Translations under genes and position numbers: made by a program
Shown here: positions 33,211 to 42,001 of the stretch, in pieces
Numbering within the stretch: the stretch's first letter is position 1
Layout of the letters: each line of letters opens with the position of its first letter
From: an uncultured Eggerthellaceae bacterium
GTDB lineage: Bacteria; Actinomycetota; Coriobacteriia; Coriobacteriales; Eggerthellaceae
Direction: 5' to 3'
Length of the DNA stretch: 53,257 nucleotides
Assembly (NCBI GenBank): GCA_947626195.1
Contig: CANQRF010000033.1
Span: forward strand, 1-53,257
The notes under the pieces: model-generated
What the model was told of the DNA's origin: nothing
Databases searched by the model: none
Seen by the model: the letters and a program-made list of their open reading frames with translations, nothing else

Positions 33211-34344
33211 CTAACGTCCGCGTTTCAGGAAATCCGGAATGTAATCCTCATCGACGAAACGGCCGCTGTTGATCGTGGTCGAAAACGTCACGGGAGCCGG
33301 TTGCACCGGCGCTGGGGGAACCGCCGCGACGTCGGTCGACGCGAAGAGGTCTTTGCGAGCGGACGAGAAGTCCATCGCCGACTGCGCTCCCCTGTTCTTG
33401 AAGCCGGTCGCGATCACGGTGATGCGGACGGAATCCTTCAACGCATCGTCGATGATCTGGCCGTAGATGATGTTGGCGTTCTCGTCGGCGCAGGATTCAA
33501 TCGTCTGGGCCGCCTGGCTCACCTCGGTGAGCGTGAGGTCGCTGCCGCCGGCGATCGAGAAGAGCACACGCGACGCGCCCGTGATCGAGGTCTCGAGCAA
33601 CGACGAGTTGATGGCCTGCTGCGCGGCGTCAAGCGCGCGGTTCTCGCCCGAGGAGATGCCGATGCCCATCATCGCCGTGCCCGCGTCCTTCATGACCGTG
33701 CGGATGTCGGCGAAGTCGAGGTTGATCAGCCCGGGGATGGTGATGAGGTCGGTGACGCCCTGGATGCCTTGGCGCAGGGTGTCGTCCGCAATGCGGAAGG
33801 CGTCGATCATCGAGGTCTTCTTGTCGACGATCTCGAGGAGCCGGTCGTTCGGAATGACGATCAGCGTGTCGACTTTCTGCGAGAGGAGGTCGATGCCCTG
33901 CTCGGCCTGATTGCGGCGGAGCCTGCCCTCGAAGGTGAAGGGGCGCGTCACGATGCCCACCGTGAGGGCGCCGATCTCATCGCGCGCGATGTCTGCGATG
34001 ATCGGGGCCGCGCCGGTGCCGGTGCCGCCGCCCTCGCCAGCCGTCACGAACACCATGTCGGCGCCGGAAAGCTCCTCGCGGATCTCCGCACGGCTCTCCT
34101 CGGCTGCTTGGCAGCCCACCTCGGGATTCGCGCCGGCTCCGAGGCCGCGCGTCAGTTCCTCGCCGATGTGGATCGTCTTATCCGCATCCGACATAAGCAG
34201 TGCTTGACGGTCGGTGTTGATCGCGATGAACTCCACGCCCTTGACGCCGGCCTCCACCATACGGTTGACCGCGTTCGTGCCGCCACCGCCGACGCCGACG
34301 ACCTTGATGACCGCCAAATGATCGTTGCCTATTGAGTTTGGCAT
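33211..34344 (-). CDS. ftsZ: Cell division protein FtsZ
   Basis: Tubulin-like GTPase that forms the Z ring. The start is the ATG at 34344 ([20 protein letters not shown]) with GGAGG five bases upstream; the frame is open further but homology starts here. The 377 residues show [20 protein letters not shown], the tubulin signature [25 protein letters not shown] and the T7 loop [11 protein letters not shown] Pro/Val/Ala linker precedes the conserved C-terminal peptide [10 protein letters not shown], the docking site for SepF. A promoter lies about 100 bases upstream, so ftsZ can be expressed apart from the rest of the cluster. Confidence 0.98.
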   Translation of the reverse strand: MPNSIGNDHLAVIKVVGVGGGGTNAVNRMVEAGVKGVEFIAINTDRQALLMSDADKTIHIGEELTRGLGAGANPEVGCQAAEESRAEIREELSGADMVFVTAGEGGGTGTGAAPIIADIARDEIGALTVGIVTRPFTFEGRLRRNQAEQGIDLLSQKVDTLIVIPNDRLLEIVDKKTSMIDAFRIADDTLRQGIQGVTDLITIPGLINLDFADIRTVMKDAGTAMMGIGISSGENRALDAAQQAINSSLLETSITGASRVLFSIAGGSDLTLTEVSQAAQTIESCADENANIIYGQIIDDALKDSVRITVIATGFKNRGAQSAMDFSSARKDLFASTDVAAVPPAPVQPAPVTFSTTINSGRFVDEDYIPDFLKRGR

Positions 34345-34439
34345 TGTTTCCTCCACACCTGCTGCGTTTCTAGTTCGTTTCCGCATACGCGCCATCCACG
34401 GAAAGCGGCGGGAAAGACACGCGCATGACATTGAGGGCC

Positions 34440-34467
34440 ATTGTACACGATAGTCCCTCTTTTGCAA
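34440..34467 (-). promoter_or_regulatory. Promoter upstream of ftsZ
   Basis: Minus-strand TTGCAA (34462-34467), 16-base spacer and TACAAT (34440-34445), in the 165-base ftsQ-ftsZ gap. Predicted start near 34433, leader about 90 bases. The good -10 and the unusually long gap within an otherwise packed cluster support an internal ftsZ promoter. Confidence 0.65.
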
Positions 34468-34509
34468 CACGAAAGCCCACATCGCCTCGAAAAGAGCCAC
34501 ATGGAATCG

Positions 34510-35460
34510 CTAGACGGCTCGCCATGTCGGCCGCTCGACCACGCGAACGTTGATGTAGGCGACCTTTCCCTCGTTGTCCTCCATGATCTTTTGGCAGATC
34601 TGCTCCTTCTCCTCGATGTGGTCTGCCTCTCCAAACGCGATCTCGACGCCGTTGTTCAACACGAGAAGCGTTGAGGCGGCGTCGGTTGCGGAAACGGTCT
34701 TCACCTCGGCGGCGAACGCGGGGCTGAGGCCCTCGATGATCCGAAGCGCGTTGTTGACGTTCTCGTCGGTGCAGAAGGTACCTATCTCGGGGACGAGGCC
34801 ATAGGGCACGTTCGTGATCGTGAGAACGCTCTCCGCGTCCGCGTAGATCTGCGGGTTGAGCGCCTGACCGAGCTCGGAGTCCTGCGCGGGGATGGCCATG
34901 AGCCACATCCCATCGGAGGCGATCGCCCAATTCTGCATCTCTTTGGCGTTATCCGTCGGCACCTCCACGACAGCGGCGATCGTTCGCTCCGTCACCTCGA
35001 TCAAAAGCGTCGAGGGAAACGAGCGGTGCACCTGCACCTGCTCGACCCACGCGTCGCGGAGCACCGATTGCTCGATCGCCCCCGTGTCGACGTTGAGGAG
35101 CGTCGCCCCCGGCTCGATCGCCGTGAGGGCCGCCATGTCCTGGGAGGTGAGGTGATCCGCCCCCTGCACCGACACCTCCTCGATCGTGAATGCCGGCGAG
35201 AAATAGAGGGCCACACCCGCGCCGACGAGGACCGCCAGGCAGGCGAGCACGATCCCGACGCGCCTGATGTAGCGCGCATAGCGCTTCTGGGCCCGCTTGT
35301 TGCGATCGAGGCGCGTCTGCCGTTCGATTTCCCCGAGCGATACCGAGCCGAGGCCGCCGGCATGCGGCATGCCGTCGCCAGAGGGGGACGTCCCCCGACT
35401 ATTCGGCGCCGGCGGTCGATAGGCCGAGGAAGCGAACTTCGGGGGCAAGTTCGATGCCAT
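34510..35460 (-). CDS. ftsQ: Cell division protein FtsQ/DivIB
   Basis: Bitopic divisome protein with a POTRA domain outside the membrane. The 316-residue protein has a disordered Pro/Ser-rich cytoplasmic tail of about 65 residues. A transmembrane helix follows (VGIVLACLAVLVGAGVALYF), then POTRA (FTIEEVSVQGADHLTSQDM) and the FtsQ domain with PSTLLIEVTERTIAAVVEV. The ATG at 35460 has AAGGAGG four bases upstream, which fixes the start inside murB and gives a 62-base overlap. An internal Met near 35370 lacks a ribosome site. Confidence 0.94.
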   Translation of the reverse strand: MASNLPPKFASSAYRPPAPNSRGTSPSGDGMPHAGGLGSVSLGEIERQTRLDRNKRAQKRYARYIRRVGIVLACLAVLVGAGVALYFSPAFTIEEVSVQGADHLTSQDMAALTAIEPGATLLNVDTGAIEQSVLRDAWVEQVQVHRSFPSTLLIEVTERTIAAVVEVPTDNAKEMQNWAIASDGMWLMAIPAQDSELGQALNPQIYADAESVLTITNVPYGLVPEIGTFCTDENVNNALRIIEGLSPAFAAEVKTVSATDAASTLLVLNNGVEIAFGEADHIEEKEQICQKIMEDNEGKVAYINVRVVERPTWRAV

Positions 35461-36337
35461 ACGCCTCCTTCACCCTCGATTGAATGAGATGGATCAGCTG
35501 CAGCACGTCGCTGGCCGTCGCTCCGCCGACGTTCACGATGAAATTCGCGTGCTTCGGCGATATGCAGGCTCCGCCGATGCGCGTGCCCTTCAGGCCGAGT
35601 CCGTCTATCAGGGCGCCGGCGCTCGTGCCGACGGGGTTTTTGAACACGCTCCCGCAGGACGGCTCATCGAGCGGCTGCGACGACTTCCGCCGTTTCAGCG
35701 ACGCCTCCATTTTCGCATGGATGAACACCGGATCGGAGGGCTCCATCGAGAGCTCGCACTCCACCACCACCTCTTCGCCGGCGAGCGAGGAGGAGCGATA
35801 GCCCCATTCGATGTCGCTTCCCCGATATTTCATGAGTCCCTTTTCCGGCGAGACCGTCGTCACCGTGGAGACGAGCTTGCCGATCCATTCCTTTGCGGAG
35901 CCGGCGTTCATGCGGACGGCGCCGCCCATCGTTCCCGGCGTTCCCACCGCGAACTCCAAGCCGGCAAGCGATTCCTGAAATGCCTTCTGCACGACCGCTG
36001 AGAGGAGGACGCCCGCGCCCGCGACGAAGCGATGGCGCTCGTCGTCGGTGATCATCGTGCGAAAGTCCCTTCCCAAGATGATGACGGCGCCGGGGAAGCC
36101 CTCGTCGGAGACGAGGAGATTGCTCCCCCGCCCGATGACGACCCACGGCATCCGCGACTCATCGCAGATCGCGCACGTGCGCTTGAGGCTTGAAAGCGTA
36201 TCGACGCGCACGAAGAAATGGGCGGGGCCGCCGATCCGATACGTCGTATGGCGGCTCATCGGCTCGTTCGCGACGATGTCGCCCTCGAAGAGCGGGTCGT
36301 GAAGGAGGCTTTGCAGCGGAAACGAATGCTGGGCCAT
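35399..36337 (-). CDS. murB: UDP-N-acetylenolpyruvoylglucosamine reductase
   Basis: FAD- and NADPH-dependent reductase making UDP-MurNAc, the partner of MurA. The 312-residue protein has HTTYRIGGPAHFFV, WVVIGRGSNLLVSDEG, FAVGTPGTMGGAVRMNAGS, and the catalytic-region motifs YRSSSLA and EPSCGSVFKNPVGTSAG. The Ser in PSCGSVFKNP is the expected proton donor. The 3' end overlaps the start of ftsQ by 62 bases. The gap to murC upstream is three bases. Confidence 0.96.
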   Translation of the reverse strand: MAQHSFPLQSLLHDPLFEGDIVANEPMSRHTTYRIGGPAHFFVRVDTLSSLKRTCAICDESRMPWVVIGRGSNLLVSDEGFPGAVIILGRDFRTMITDDERHRFVAGAGVLLSAVVQKAFQESLAGLEFAVGTPGTMGGAVRMNAGSAKEWIGKLVSTVTTVSPEKGLMKYRGSDIEWGYRSSSLAGEEVVVECELSMEPSDPVFIHAKMEASLKRRKSSQPLDEPSCGSVFKNPVGTSAGALIDGLGLKGTRIGGACISPKHANFIVNVGGATASDVLQLIHLIQSRVKEAYGIELAPEVRFLGLSTAGAE

Positions 36338-36340
36338 CGG

Positions 36341-37759
36341 CTACTCAGCCTCGTTCTCCGCGAATTTGCGCCCGAGGGCATCGATGAGCTCGCCGCCTAT
36401 GGCGGAGACGTCGCCGGCGCCCATCGTGATGATGAGATCGCCCGGGCGCGCCCATGCGACGAGCGAAGGCACCACGTCGATGCGGCGCGGCACGTAATGG
36501 GCGCGCGGTGAGCCCTCATGGTCGAGCACCACCTGCAGAAACGTCTTGCCGGTCACGCCGGGAATCGGCGTTTCCCCCGCCGGATACACATCCATGAAAG
36601 TCACATCGTCGAGCCCGTCGAACGCGCTGCCGAACTCATCGGCGAGAAGCTCGGTGAAAAGCGGTGCGCGCGAATAGCGATGGGGCTGGAACAGCACGTG
36701 GACGCGATCGAAGCCGAGCGAGGTCGCGGCGGCGACCGTCGCGGCGATCTCGGTGGGATGGTGCGCGTAGTCGTCCACCACCGTCACGCCGCCGACCTCC
36801 CCTACCGGATCGAAGCGACGGCGGACGCCGGAGAAGTCGGCGAGGGCACGCGCGGCGCGCGCGACGTCGAGGCCGAGCGCATCGATGAGCGCGAGCACGG
36901 CGGCGCCGTTCTTCACGTTGTGGAAGCCGGGGTTTTGCTTGATCGCGCTTTCGACTAAGCGTCCGTCGGGAAAGCGCAGGGTGAATGTCGAACCCACGCC
37001 GACGCGGCGCGCGTCCGTGATGACGACGTCCGCATCGGGCGACTGCCCATAGGTGCGCACGTTTCTCGCATGGGCGTGCGCCAGCTCGACAAGACGTTCG
37101 TCGTCGGCGCAAACGACGAGCGGGCCGTCTGCGGGAAGCTTCTCCATGAATGCGCCGAACTGCTCGTAGATCTCGTCAAGGTTCTTATAGTGGTCGAGGT
37201 GATCGGCCTCGATGTTCGTGACGATCGCGGCGAAGGGGTCGAGCACGGTGAACGACTTGTCGCTCTCGTCGGCCTCCACGACATAGTAGGGGCCGTCGCC
37301 GGAATGGGCGTTCGTCCCATAGGCCGAGACCGTTCCCCCGATGAGGAAGGTCGGCGATTCGCCCATGGCGTCGAGCACCGAGGCGAGCATCGAAGAGGTC
37401 GTCGTCTTCCCGTGGGTCCCCGCCACGGCCAGCGTCTTCAGGCCCTTTCCCAAGAGGGCGAGCATCTCGGCGCGATGGTAGATCTTCAGGTTGCGACGCT
37501 TCGCCTCCATGAGCTCGGGATTGTTCCCGAGGATCGCCGTCGAGACGACGACGTCCACCTCGCCTTGCGGGATGTTCTCGGCGCCATGCCCGATGAACAC
37601 CTGAACGCCCGACTCGCGCAAGCGCTGCGTGTAGCGGCTCTCGCGAAGGTCGGAGCCGCTGACGGCTATCCCCTGATCGGCAGCGACCTGAGCGATGCCG
37701 CTCATGCCGACGCCGCCGATCCCGATGAAATGAAGGGCGTTTTTCTTCGATGAACCCAT
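36341..37759 (-). CDS. murC: UDP-N-acetylmuramate--L-alanine ligase
   Basis: Adds L-Ala to UDP-MurNAc. The start is set at the ATG at 37759 (MGSSKKNALHFIGIGGVGMS), where homology begins; the upstream in-frame extension is not conserved. The AAGGAG candidate is 12 bases upstream, so the ribosome site is modest. The 472 residues have the UDP-binding loop IGIGGVGMSG, ATP loop AVAGTHGKTTTSSM, EADESDKSF and DDYAHHPTEI. Length is normal. It is between murG (55-base gap) and murB (three-base gap). Confidence 0.96.
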   Translation of the reverse strand: MGSSKKNALHFIGIGGVGMSGIAQVAADQGIAVSGSDLRESRYTQRLRESGVQVFIGHGAENIPQGEVDVVVSTAILGNNPELMEAKRRNLKIYHRAEMLALLGKGLKTLAVAGTHGKTTTSSMLASVLDAMGESPTFLIGGTVSAYGTNAHSGDGPYYVVEADESDKSFTVLDPFAAIVTNIEADHLDHYKNLDEIYEQFGAFMEKLPADGPLVVCADDERLVELAHAHARNVRTYGQSPDADVVITDARRVGVGSTFTLRFPDGRLVESAIKQNPGFHNVKNGAAVLALIDALGLDVARAARALADFSGVRRRFDPVGEVGGVTVVDDYAHHPTEIAATVAAATSLGFDRVHVLFQPHRYSRAPLFTELLADEFGSAFDGLDDVTFMDVYPAGETPIPGVTGKTFLQVVLDHEGSPRAHYVPRRIDVVPSLVAWARPGDLIITMGAGDVSAIGGELIDALGRKFAENEAE

Positions 37760-37814
37760 CGCCTTGACAGACTCCTTCCCTGCGCAGGCCCTCTCGGCAG
37801 TTGACCGTTTCTCG

Positions 37815-38939
37815 CTATTGTAGGGCATCGAGCGGTATGGGAGACGCCGTCGAGACGGCGACCACAACATCTGCGAACCGCTGGGCCGCGCGTGCCGCGG
37901 CCTGGGCCTTCGCACGCTCATGCATCTGCTTGCGCACGTCTTCGTCCTCGATCATCGAGAACAGAAGCTCGCGGAAATGCTCGCCCTCCACCTCATCGTC
38001 TAAGACCATGAACGCGCAGCCCTCCTCGACGTAGGCCAGGGCGTTCAGGCGCTGATGGTCCTTCGTCGCATAGGGAAACGGCACGAGCAGGGCGGGAATG
38101 GCCCGCGCGGATATTTCGGCCAGCGAGCTCGCACCGGCGCGCGAGACGATGGCGTCGGCGGCCGCGAGCGCGAGCCACATCTGGTCCTCATAGCCGATGA
38201 CCTGCCAGCGCTTCTGCTCCTCAGGCGTGAGAGAAAGCGCCTGCGTGACACTCTCGAACTCCTTCGGGCCGGTGATATGGACGATGCGAAGCTTCGGCTC
38301 GGCGAGCAGCTTCTCCTTCAGCGCGCAGATCGCCTCATTGAGATGGCGCGCCCCGAGGCTTCCGCCGAACACGAGAAGCGCCAGCTCGTCGTCGGCGATG
38401 CCATAACGTGCACGGCCCTCTGCCCTATCGGCCTCGATCACCGCACGGCGCACGGGATTTCCCGTCACGTATGCGCGGTCGCGCTTCTTCAGATCCTGAG
38501 CGGCATGCGCATAGGTCAGGCACACCGCCTGGGCCTTTGGGGCAAGATACTTGTTCGCCATGCCCATCACGGAGTTCTGCTCGTGGAGGACGACGGGAAT
38601 GCCCATGGCCTCGGCTGCGCGGGCGACCGGAATCGAGACATAGCCGCCGAAGCCGACGACGATGTCGGGATGAATACCATCGAACCACGCGCGCGCCTCT
38701 TTCGTGCTCTTCATGATCTTGCGAATGCCGGTGATGGCGGTCTTGGGATGGGCGCGATCGAAGCCCGACGCCTCGAATGCCTTGAACTCGATGCCCGCGA
38801 GGGGAACGAGCCGCGCCTCGACGCCGTGCGGGGTGCCGGCGAACTTCACCTGCCAGCCGCGCAGCTCAAGCTCCTCGGCCAAGGCGAGGGCGGGATTGAT
38901 ATGGCCGGCGGTTCCTCCGCCCGATAGCACGGCGATCAT
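37815..38939 (-). CDS. murG: Lipid II synthase (UDP-GlcNAc transferase) MurG
   Basis: Peripheral membrane GT-B glycosyltransferase that converts lipid I to lipid II. The 374-residue protein opens with MIAVLSGGGTAGHINPALAL, the first glycine loop. It continues with GFGGYVSIPVARAAEAMGI, VVLHEQNSVMGMANKYLA, LVFGGSLGARHLNEA, and the C-terminal donor site with VSRAGASSLAEI and PFPYATKDHQRLNA. The ATG overlaps the ftsW stop by four bases (ATGA), so translation is coupled. Confidence 0.97.
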   Translation of the reverse strand: MIAVLSGGGTAGHINPALALAEELELRGWQVKFAGTPHGVEARLVPLAGIEFKAFEASGFDRAHPKTAITGIRKIMKSTKEARAWFDGIHPDIVVGFGGYVSIPVARAAEAMGIPVVLHEQNSVMGMANKYLAPKAQAVCLTYAHAAQDLKKRDRAYVTGNPVRRAVIEADRAEGRARYGIADDELALLVFGGSLGARHLNEAICALKEKLLAEPKLRIVHITGPKEFESVTQALSLTPEEQKRWQVIGYEDQMWLALAAADAIVSRAGASSLAEISARAIPALLVPFPYATKDHQRLNALAYVEEGCAFMVLDDEVEGEHFRELLFSMIEDEDVRKQMHERAKAQAAARAAQRFADVVVAVSTASPIPLDALQ

Positions 38940-40438
38940 AGACGGCCCCTTCCTCGATATGGGCGGACCCCGACCTGAAAGGCCGGTTCAGAACGATAGG
39001 CTTCGACACGATAGGCACTTTGCCCTCGATATGGTGCCTGGCCTCGAGATGGCGCTTGCCCACGGTTGGGCGCCTGCCTGCCGTACGGTTGCCTCCCGTA
39101 CGACGGCCCGCCTGACGTTTGCCTTCCATACGATGCCCATCCGCCGTATGCATATCCACGAGAGGGGGCTTGCCCGCGATGCGCCTGCTCGCGAAGGCCC
39201 GACGGATAGGGAGCGCGCGAACGTCTCTCCGCCGAAGGTGCAGGAGCGTCGGCGCGCAAGATATGCAGCGAGGCGCGCCGCTTCTCATAGACCTGCTGCG
39301 ACCCTTCAGCATAGGAGACGGACAGGATGATTCCCATCATGAGAAGCGAGGCGATCATCGACGATCCGCCCGATGAGATGAACGGCAGCGGCTTGCCCGT
39401 CGTCGGGAAAACGCCGATGGCGCTTCCCATGTTCAAAAACGCCTGGGCGACGAGCATGATCGAAAGCCCGCCCGCGAGCATGGCCCCCATCCCGTCATCC
39501 GCCTTCCGTGCGATCTGCAGGCCCGCCCAGAGGATGGCGAGATAGCCCGCGATGACAAGCAAGGCGCCGATAAGCCCGAGCTCCTCGCCGATGATGGAGA
39601 AGATGAAATCGGAGTCCGAGGCGAAGAGGTACTGGTATTTCTCATGGGAGTTCCCCAAGCCGACGCCGAGCAAGCCGCCCTCCGCGAAGGCATAGAACGA
39701 ATGGATGATGTTATACCCCGCGTCGAGGCCGTTGGCGCCGTCGTTCCACGGGTTGAGAAACACCATGCGCCCGCTCCGGTAGCCGCTGAACACCACGGCG
39801 AGGATGCCGAAGCCGAAGCAGCAGCCGATCAGCGGCGCGAAGATGCGCGTCGGGATCTCGCCCAGCCACATGACGGCGAGGATGCCGACGGCGCAGACGA
39901 GCGTCGTGCCCAAGTCGGATTGCGTCGCATAGAGAAACATGAGGGGCGCGATGATGAAAAGGAGGGCCTCGACCAGAAGGGTGCGGTTGTCCGCCTCTCC
40001 ATTGCGCGCTTGGTACAAGAGCTTCGCCGCCATGAGCACGGCGGCTATCTTGAAGAACTCCGACGGCTGGATCGCCACGGGGCCTATCTCGAGCCAGCGC
40101 TGTGCGCCGTAGACGCTTTTGCCGGCGACCGCAGTCAGGAGGATGAGAAGCACCGAAACGCCCCAGATCGCCCAGGTGAGGTTTCCCGACCACAGGTGGT
40201 AGGGCACGAAGCGGAAGATCGCGAGCGCGCACGCGATGCCGAAGACCGCATAGACCGCCTGGCTGATGAGGCTCTTCGCCGCCGGTTGGCCGTTCACCAG
40301 CTCGGTGATCGACGAGGCGGAATACACCATCACGAGTCCGACGAGCACGAGGGCGAGCGTCGCGAGCATGCAGACGATGCGCGGCACGCACACTTCGAGC
40401 GGCAGAACGCCGGCGCTCTTTCGGCGCAGCAGGCTCAT
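38936..40438 (-). CDS. ftsW: FtsW-type peptidoglycan glycosyltransferase with repetitive C-terminal tail
   Basis: SEDS-family polymerase that works with the class B PBP at the septum. About 390 residues form the ten-helix membrane core. Motifs include LVMVYSASSI, GAQRWLEIGPVAIQPSEFFK, ATQSDLGTTLV, the catalytic-loop segment NPWNDGANGLDAGYN, GLGNSHEKYQYLF and GKPLPFISSGGSSM. The last 100 or so residues are a low-complexity Arg/Gly/Gln/Tyr/Pro-rich tail with repeated RGQAP and YGRQ units. SEDS proteins usually end soon after the last helix, so this tail is unusual. It lies three bases into the murD end and overlaps murG by four. Confidence 0.95.
   Translation of the reverse strand: MSLLRRKSAGVLPLEVCVPRIVCMLATLALVLVGLVMVYSASSITELVNGQPAAKSLISQAVYAVFGIACALAIFRFVPYHLWSGNLTWAIWGVSVLLILLTAVAGKSVYGAQRWLEIGPVAIQPSEFFKIAAVLMAAKLLYQARNGEADNRTLLVEALLFIIAPLMFLYATQSDLGTTLVCAVGILAVMWLGEIPTRIFAPLIGCCFGFGILAVVFSGYRSGRMVFLNPWNDGANGLDAGYNIIHSFYAFAEGGLLGVGLGNSHEKYQYLFASDSDFIFSIIGEELGLIGALLVIAGYLAILWAGLQIARKADDGMGAMLAGGLSIMLVAQAFLNMGSAIGVFPTTGKPLPFISSGGSSMIASLLMMGIILSVSYAEGSQQVYEKRRASLHILRADAPAPSAERRSRAPYPSGLREQAHRGQAPSRGYAYGGWASYGRQTSGGPSYGRQPYGRQAPNRGQAPSRGQAPYRGQSAYRVEAYRSEPAFQVGVRPYRGRGRL
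38955..39200 (-). repeat. Low-complexity repeat encoding the FtsW tail
   Basis: Short imperfect repeats encode RGQAPSRG, YGRQ, YGRQAPNRGQAPSRGQAPYR and similar units in the FtsW C-terminus. The same stretch on the plus strand shows recurring CTCGA-TATGG-GCxTGxCC blocks. The encoded tail is cytoplasmic by topology and very basic. Such repeats can expand or contract by slippage, so length variation between strains is likely. Confidence 0.7.
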
Positions 40439-41910
40439 GGGCGGCTCCGCTGCGCATGCTCTGCGACAAGGCGCTTGAACGCGTCGCCCCGCTCCTCGAA
40501 GCAGGAGAACTCATCGAAGGAGGCGCACGCGGGAGAAAGCAGCACGACGTCGCCCGATTCCGCGATCGAAAGCGCGATGTCGAAGGAATCTGCCATATGC
40601 TCGCCCCTCAAGACGATGATCTCATCGGAGATCGGGGCGAACGCCTCGTAGAAGCGCTCCCCCGCCTCGCCGTAGCAGACAACGCCCTTGACGGTGCGAA
40701 GCGCCGTCTCGACGAGCGGCGCGAGATCGGTGAATTTGTCGCGCCCGCCCAAAAGCACGATAGGACGCGTGGGGAGGAAGGCGCTGAGCGCGACGAGCGT
40801 CGAATCGACGTTGGTCGCCTTGGAATCGTTGTAAAACGAGATCCCGCCGAACGAGCCCGCCTCTTCGATGCGGTGCTCGAGCGGGGCGAAGGTCTGCAGA
40901 CCGGCGGCGATACGTTCGGGCGTCGCCCCGAGCTGGAAGGCGGCGACCGCCGCCGCGAGGGCGTTCATCTGATTGTGCTCCCCCTTGAGGCGCAGGGCCG
41001 AAAGCGGCGCAAGCGCCGTCTCCTCGCTGCCATGGGCAAGCATGAACGTCTCGTCGCGCACAAACGCCGCGTCCTTCGCACCGCAGGCGCGGCGCATATC
41101 GCCGGCAAGCCCCTCCGATGTTCCCAGCGCGATGATCGGGAAGGCGGGCGGCGTGGCGGCGGCCCTCATCGCACGCAAGCGGGCGCAGATCTCGCCATCG
41201 GTGGCGTTGAGAATCGCCACAGAGCCGGGCACCGAGCCGAGGTTCGCCAATATCTTGAACTTCGCATCAGCGTAGTTCTCGAAACTTTTGTGCCAGGTGA
41301 TATGGTCGGGCGTGAGCGTGAGGATGACCGCCACGTTCGGAGCGAATCGCTTTGTCGAGGCCAGCTGGAACGACGATGTCTCCACCACGTAGACGTCGGT
41401 TGTGCCGTTACGCACCGCGTTGATGCACACATCGCCGATATTGCCGACCGCACTGGCGGCGAGGCCCGCAGTCTGCAGCAGATGGGCGGTGAGAGCCGTC
41501 GTCGTCGTTTTGCCGTTCGTCCCCGTTATCGCCACCCAGCGCGACGTGCGATCGCTTTCGCGCCACGCGAATTCCACCTCGCTGATGACCTCGGCGCTTG
41601 CGCGCTGCGCGCTCTGGCAGAACGGGCTGAACTCGGAGATGCCGGGGCTGGCGATGCAGCAATCATAGGGGCCTTCCACCTCTTCGGTGTCGAAGAGAAC
41701 GCGGATTCCCCGCCGCTCAAGCGACGAGGCCAATTCACCTACAGCAGGAGAAGAAGGCCCACCGTAGACGACAAGCTCCTCGACCCGCGTCCCGACGAGC
41801 GGCGCCAGATAAGACGCGACGGCCCGGCCGCTCTTGCCGAGCCCCAAAACCGCCACACGCCCTAAGTGCTGCGGCGCCCATTTCCTCGTTTCAATCAGCT
41901 GCTCTGCCAT
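40435..41910 (-). CDS. murD: UDP-N-acetylmuramoylalanine--D-glutamate ligase
   Basis: Adds D-Glu to UDP-MurNAc-L-Ala. About 491 residues from the ATG at 41910 (MAEQLIETRKWAPQHLGRV); an in-frame ATG at 41940 would add ten residues, and neither has a strong ribosome site. The UDP-binding loop is VAVLGLGKSGRAVASYL and the ATP loop VAITGTNGKTTTTALT. NDSKATNVDSTLVAL and VVLLSPACASFDEFSCFEER are the typical C-terminal motifs. The stop overlaps the ftsW start by four bases. Confidence 0.95.
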   Translation of the reverse strand: MAEQLIETRKWAPQHLGRVAVLGLGKSGRAVASYLAPLVGTRVEELVVYGGPSSPAVGELASSLERRGIRVLFDTEEVEGPYDCCIASPGISEFSPFCQSAQRASAEVISEVEFAWRESDRTSRWVAITGTNGKTTTTALTAHLLQTAGLAASAVGNIGDVCINAVRNGTTDVYVVETSSFQLASTKRFAPNVAVILTLTPDHITWHKSFENYADAKFKILANLGSVPGSVAILNATDGEICARLRAMRAAATPPAFPIIALGTSEGLAGDMRRACGAKDAAFVRDETFMLAHGSEETALAPLSALRLKGEHNQMNALAAAVAAFQLGATPERIAAGLQTFAPLEHRIEEAGSFGGISFYNDSKATNVDSTLVALSAFLPTRPIVLLGGRDKFTDLAPLVETALRTVKGVVCYGEAGERFYEAFAPISDEIIVLRGEHMADSFDIALSIAESGDVVLLSPACASFDEFSCFEERGDAFKRLVAEHAQRSRP

Positions 41911-42001
41911 CTGCCCTGCTTCGCTGTTCCTTTCCCGCATTCGTTCCGTTCTTCTTGCGTGCTCTTCTCGCCTTCGCTTGACGCTTCCCCTCGCACGGAT
42001 C

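Noticed and set aside
34500-35460. Missing ftsA between ftsQ and ftsZ read as a deletion
   Set aside because: Actinobacterial-type clusters normally lack ftsA, and SepF with the FtsZ C-terminal peptide provides the anchor; the gap holds an ftsZ promoter and no gene relic.
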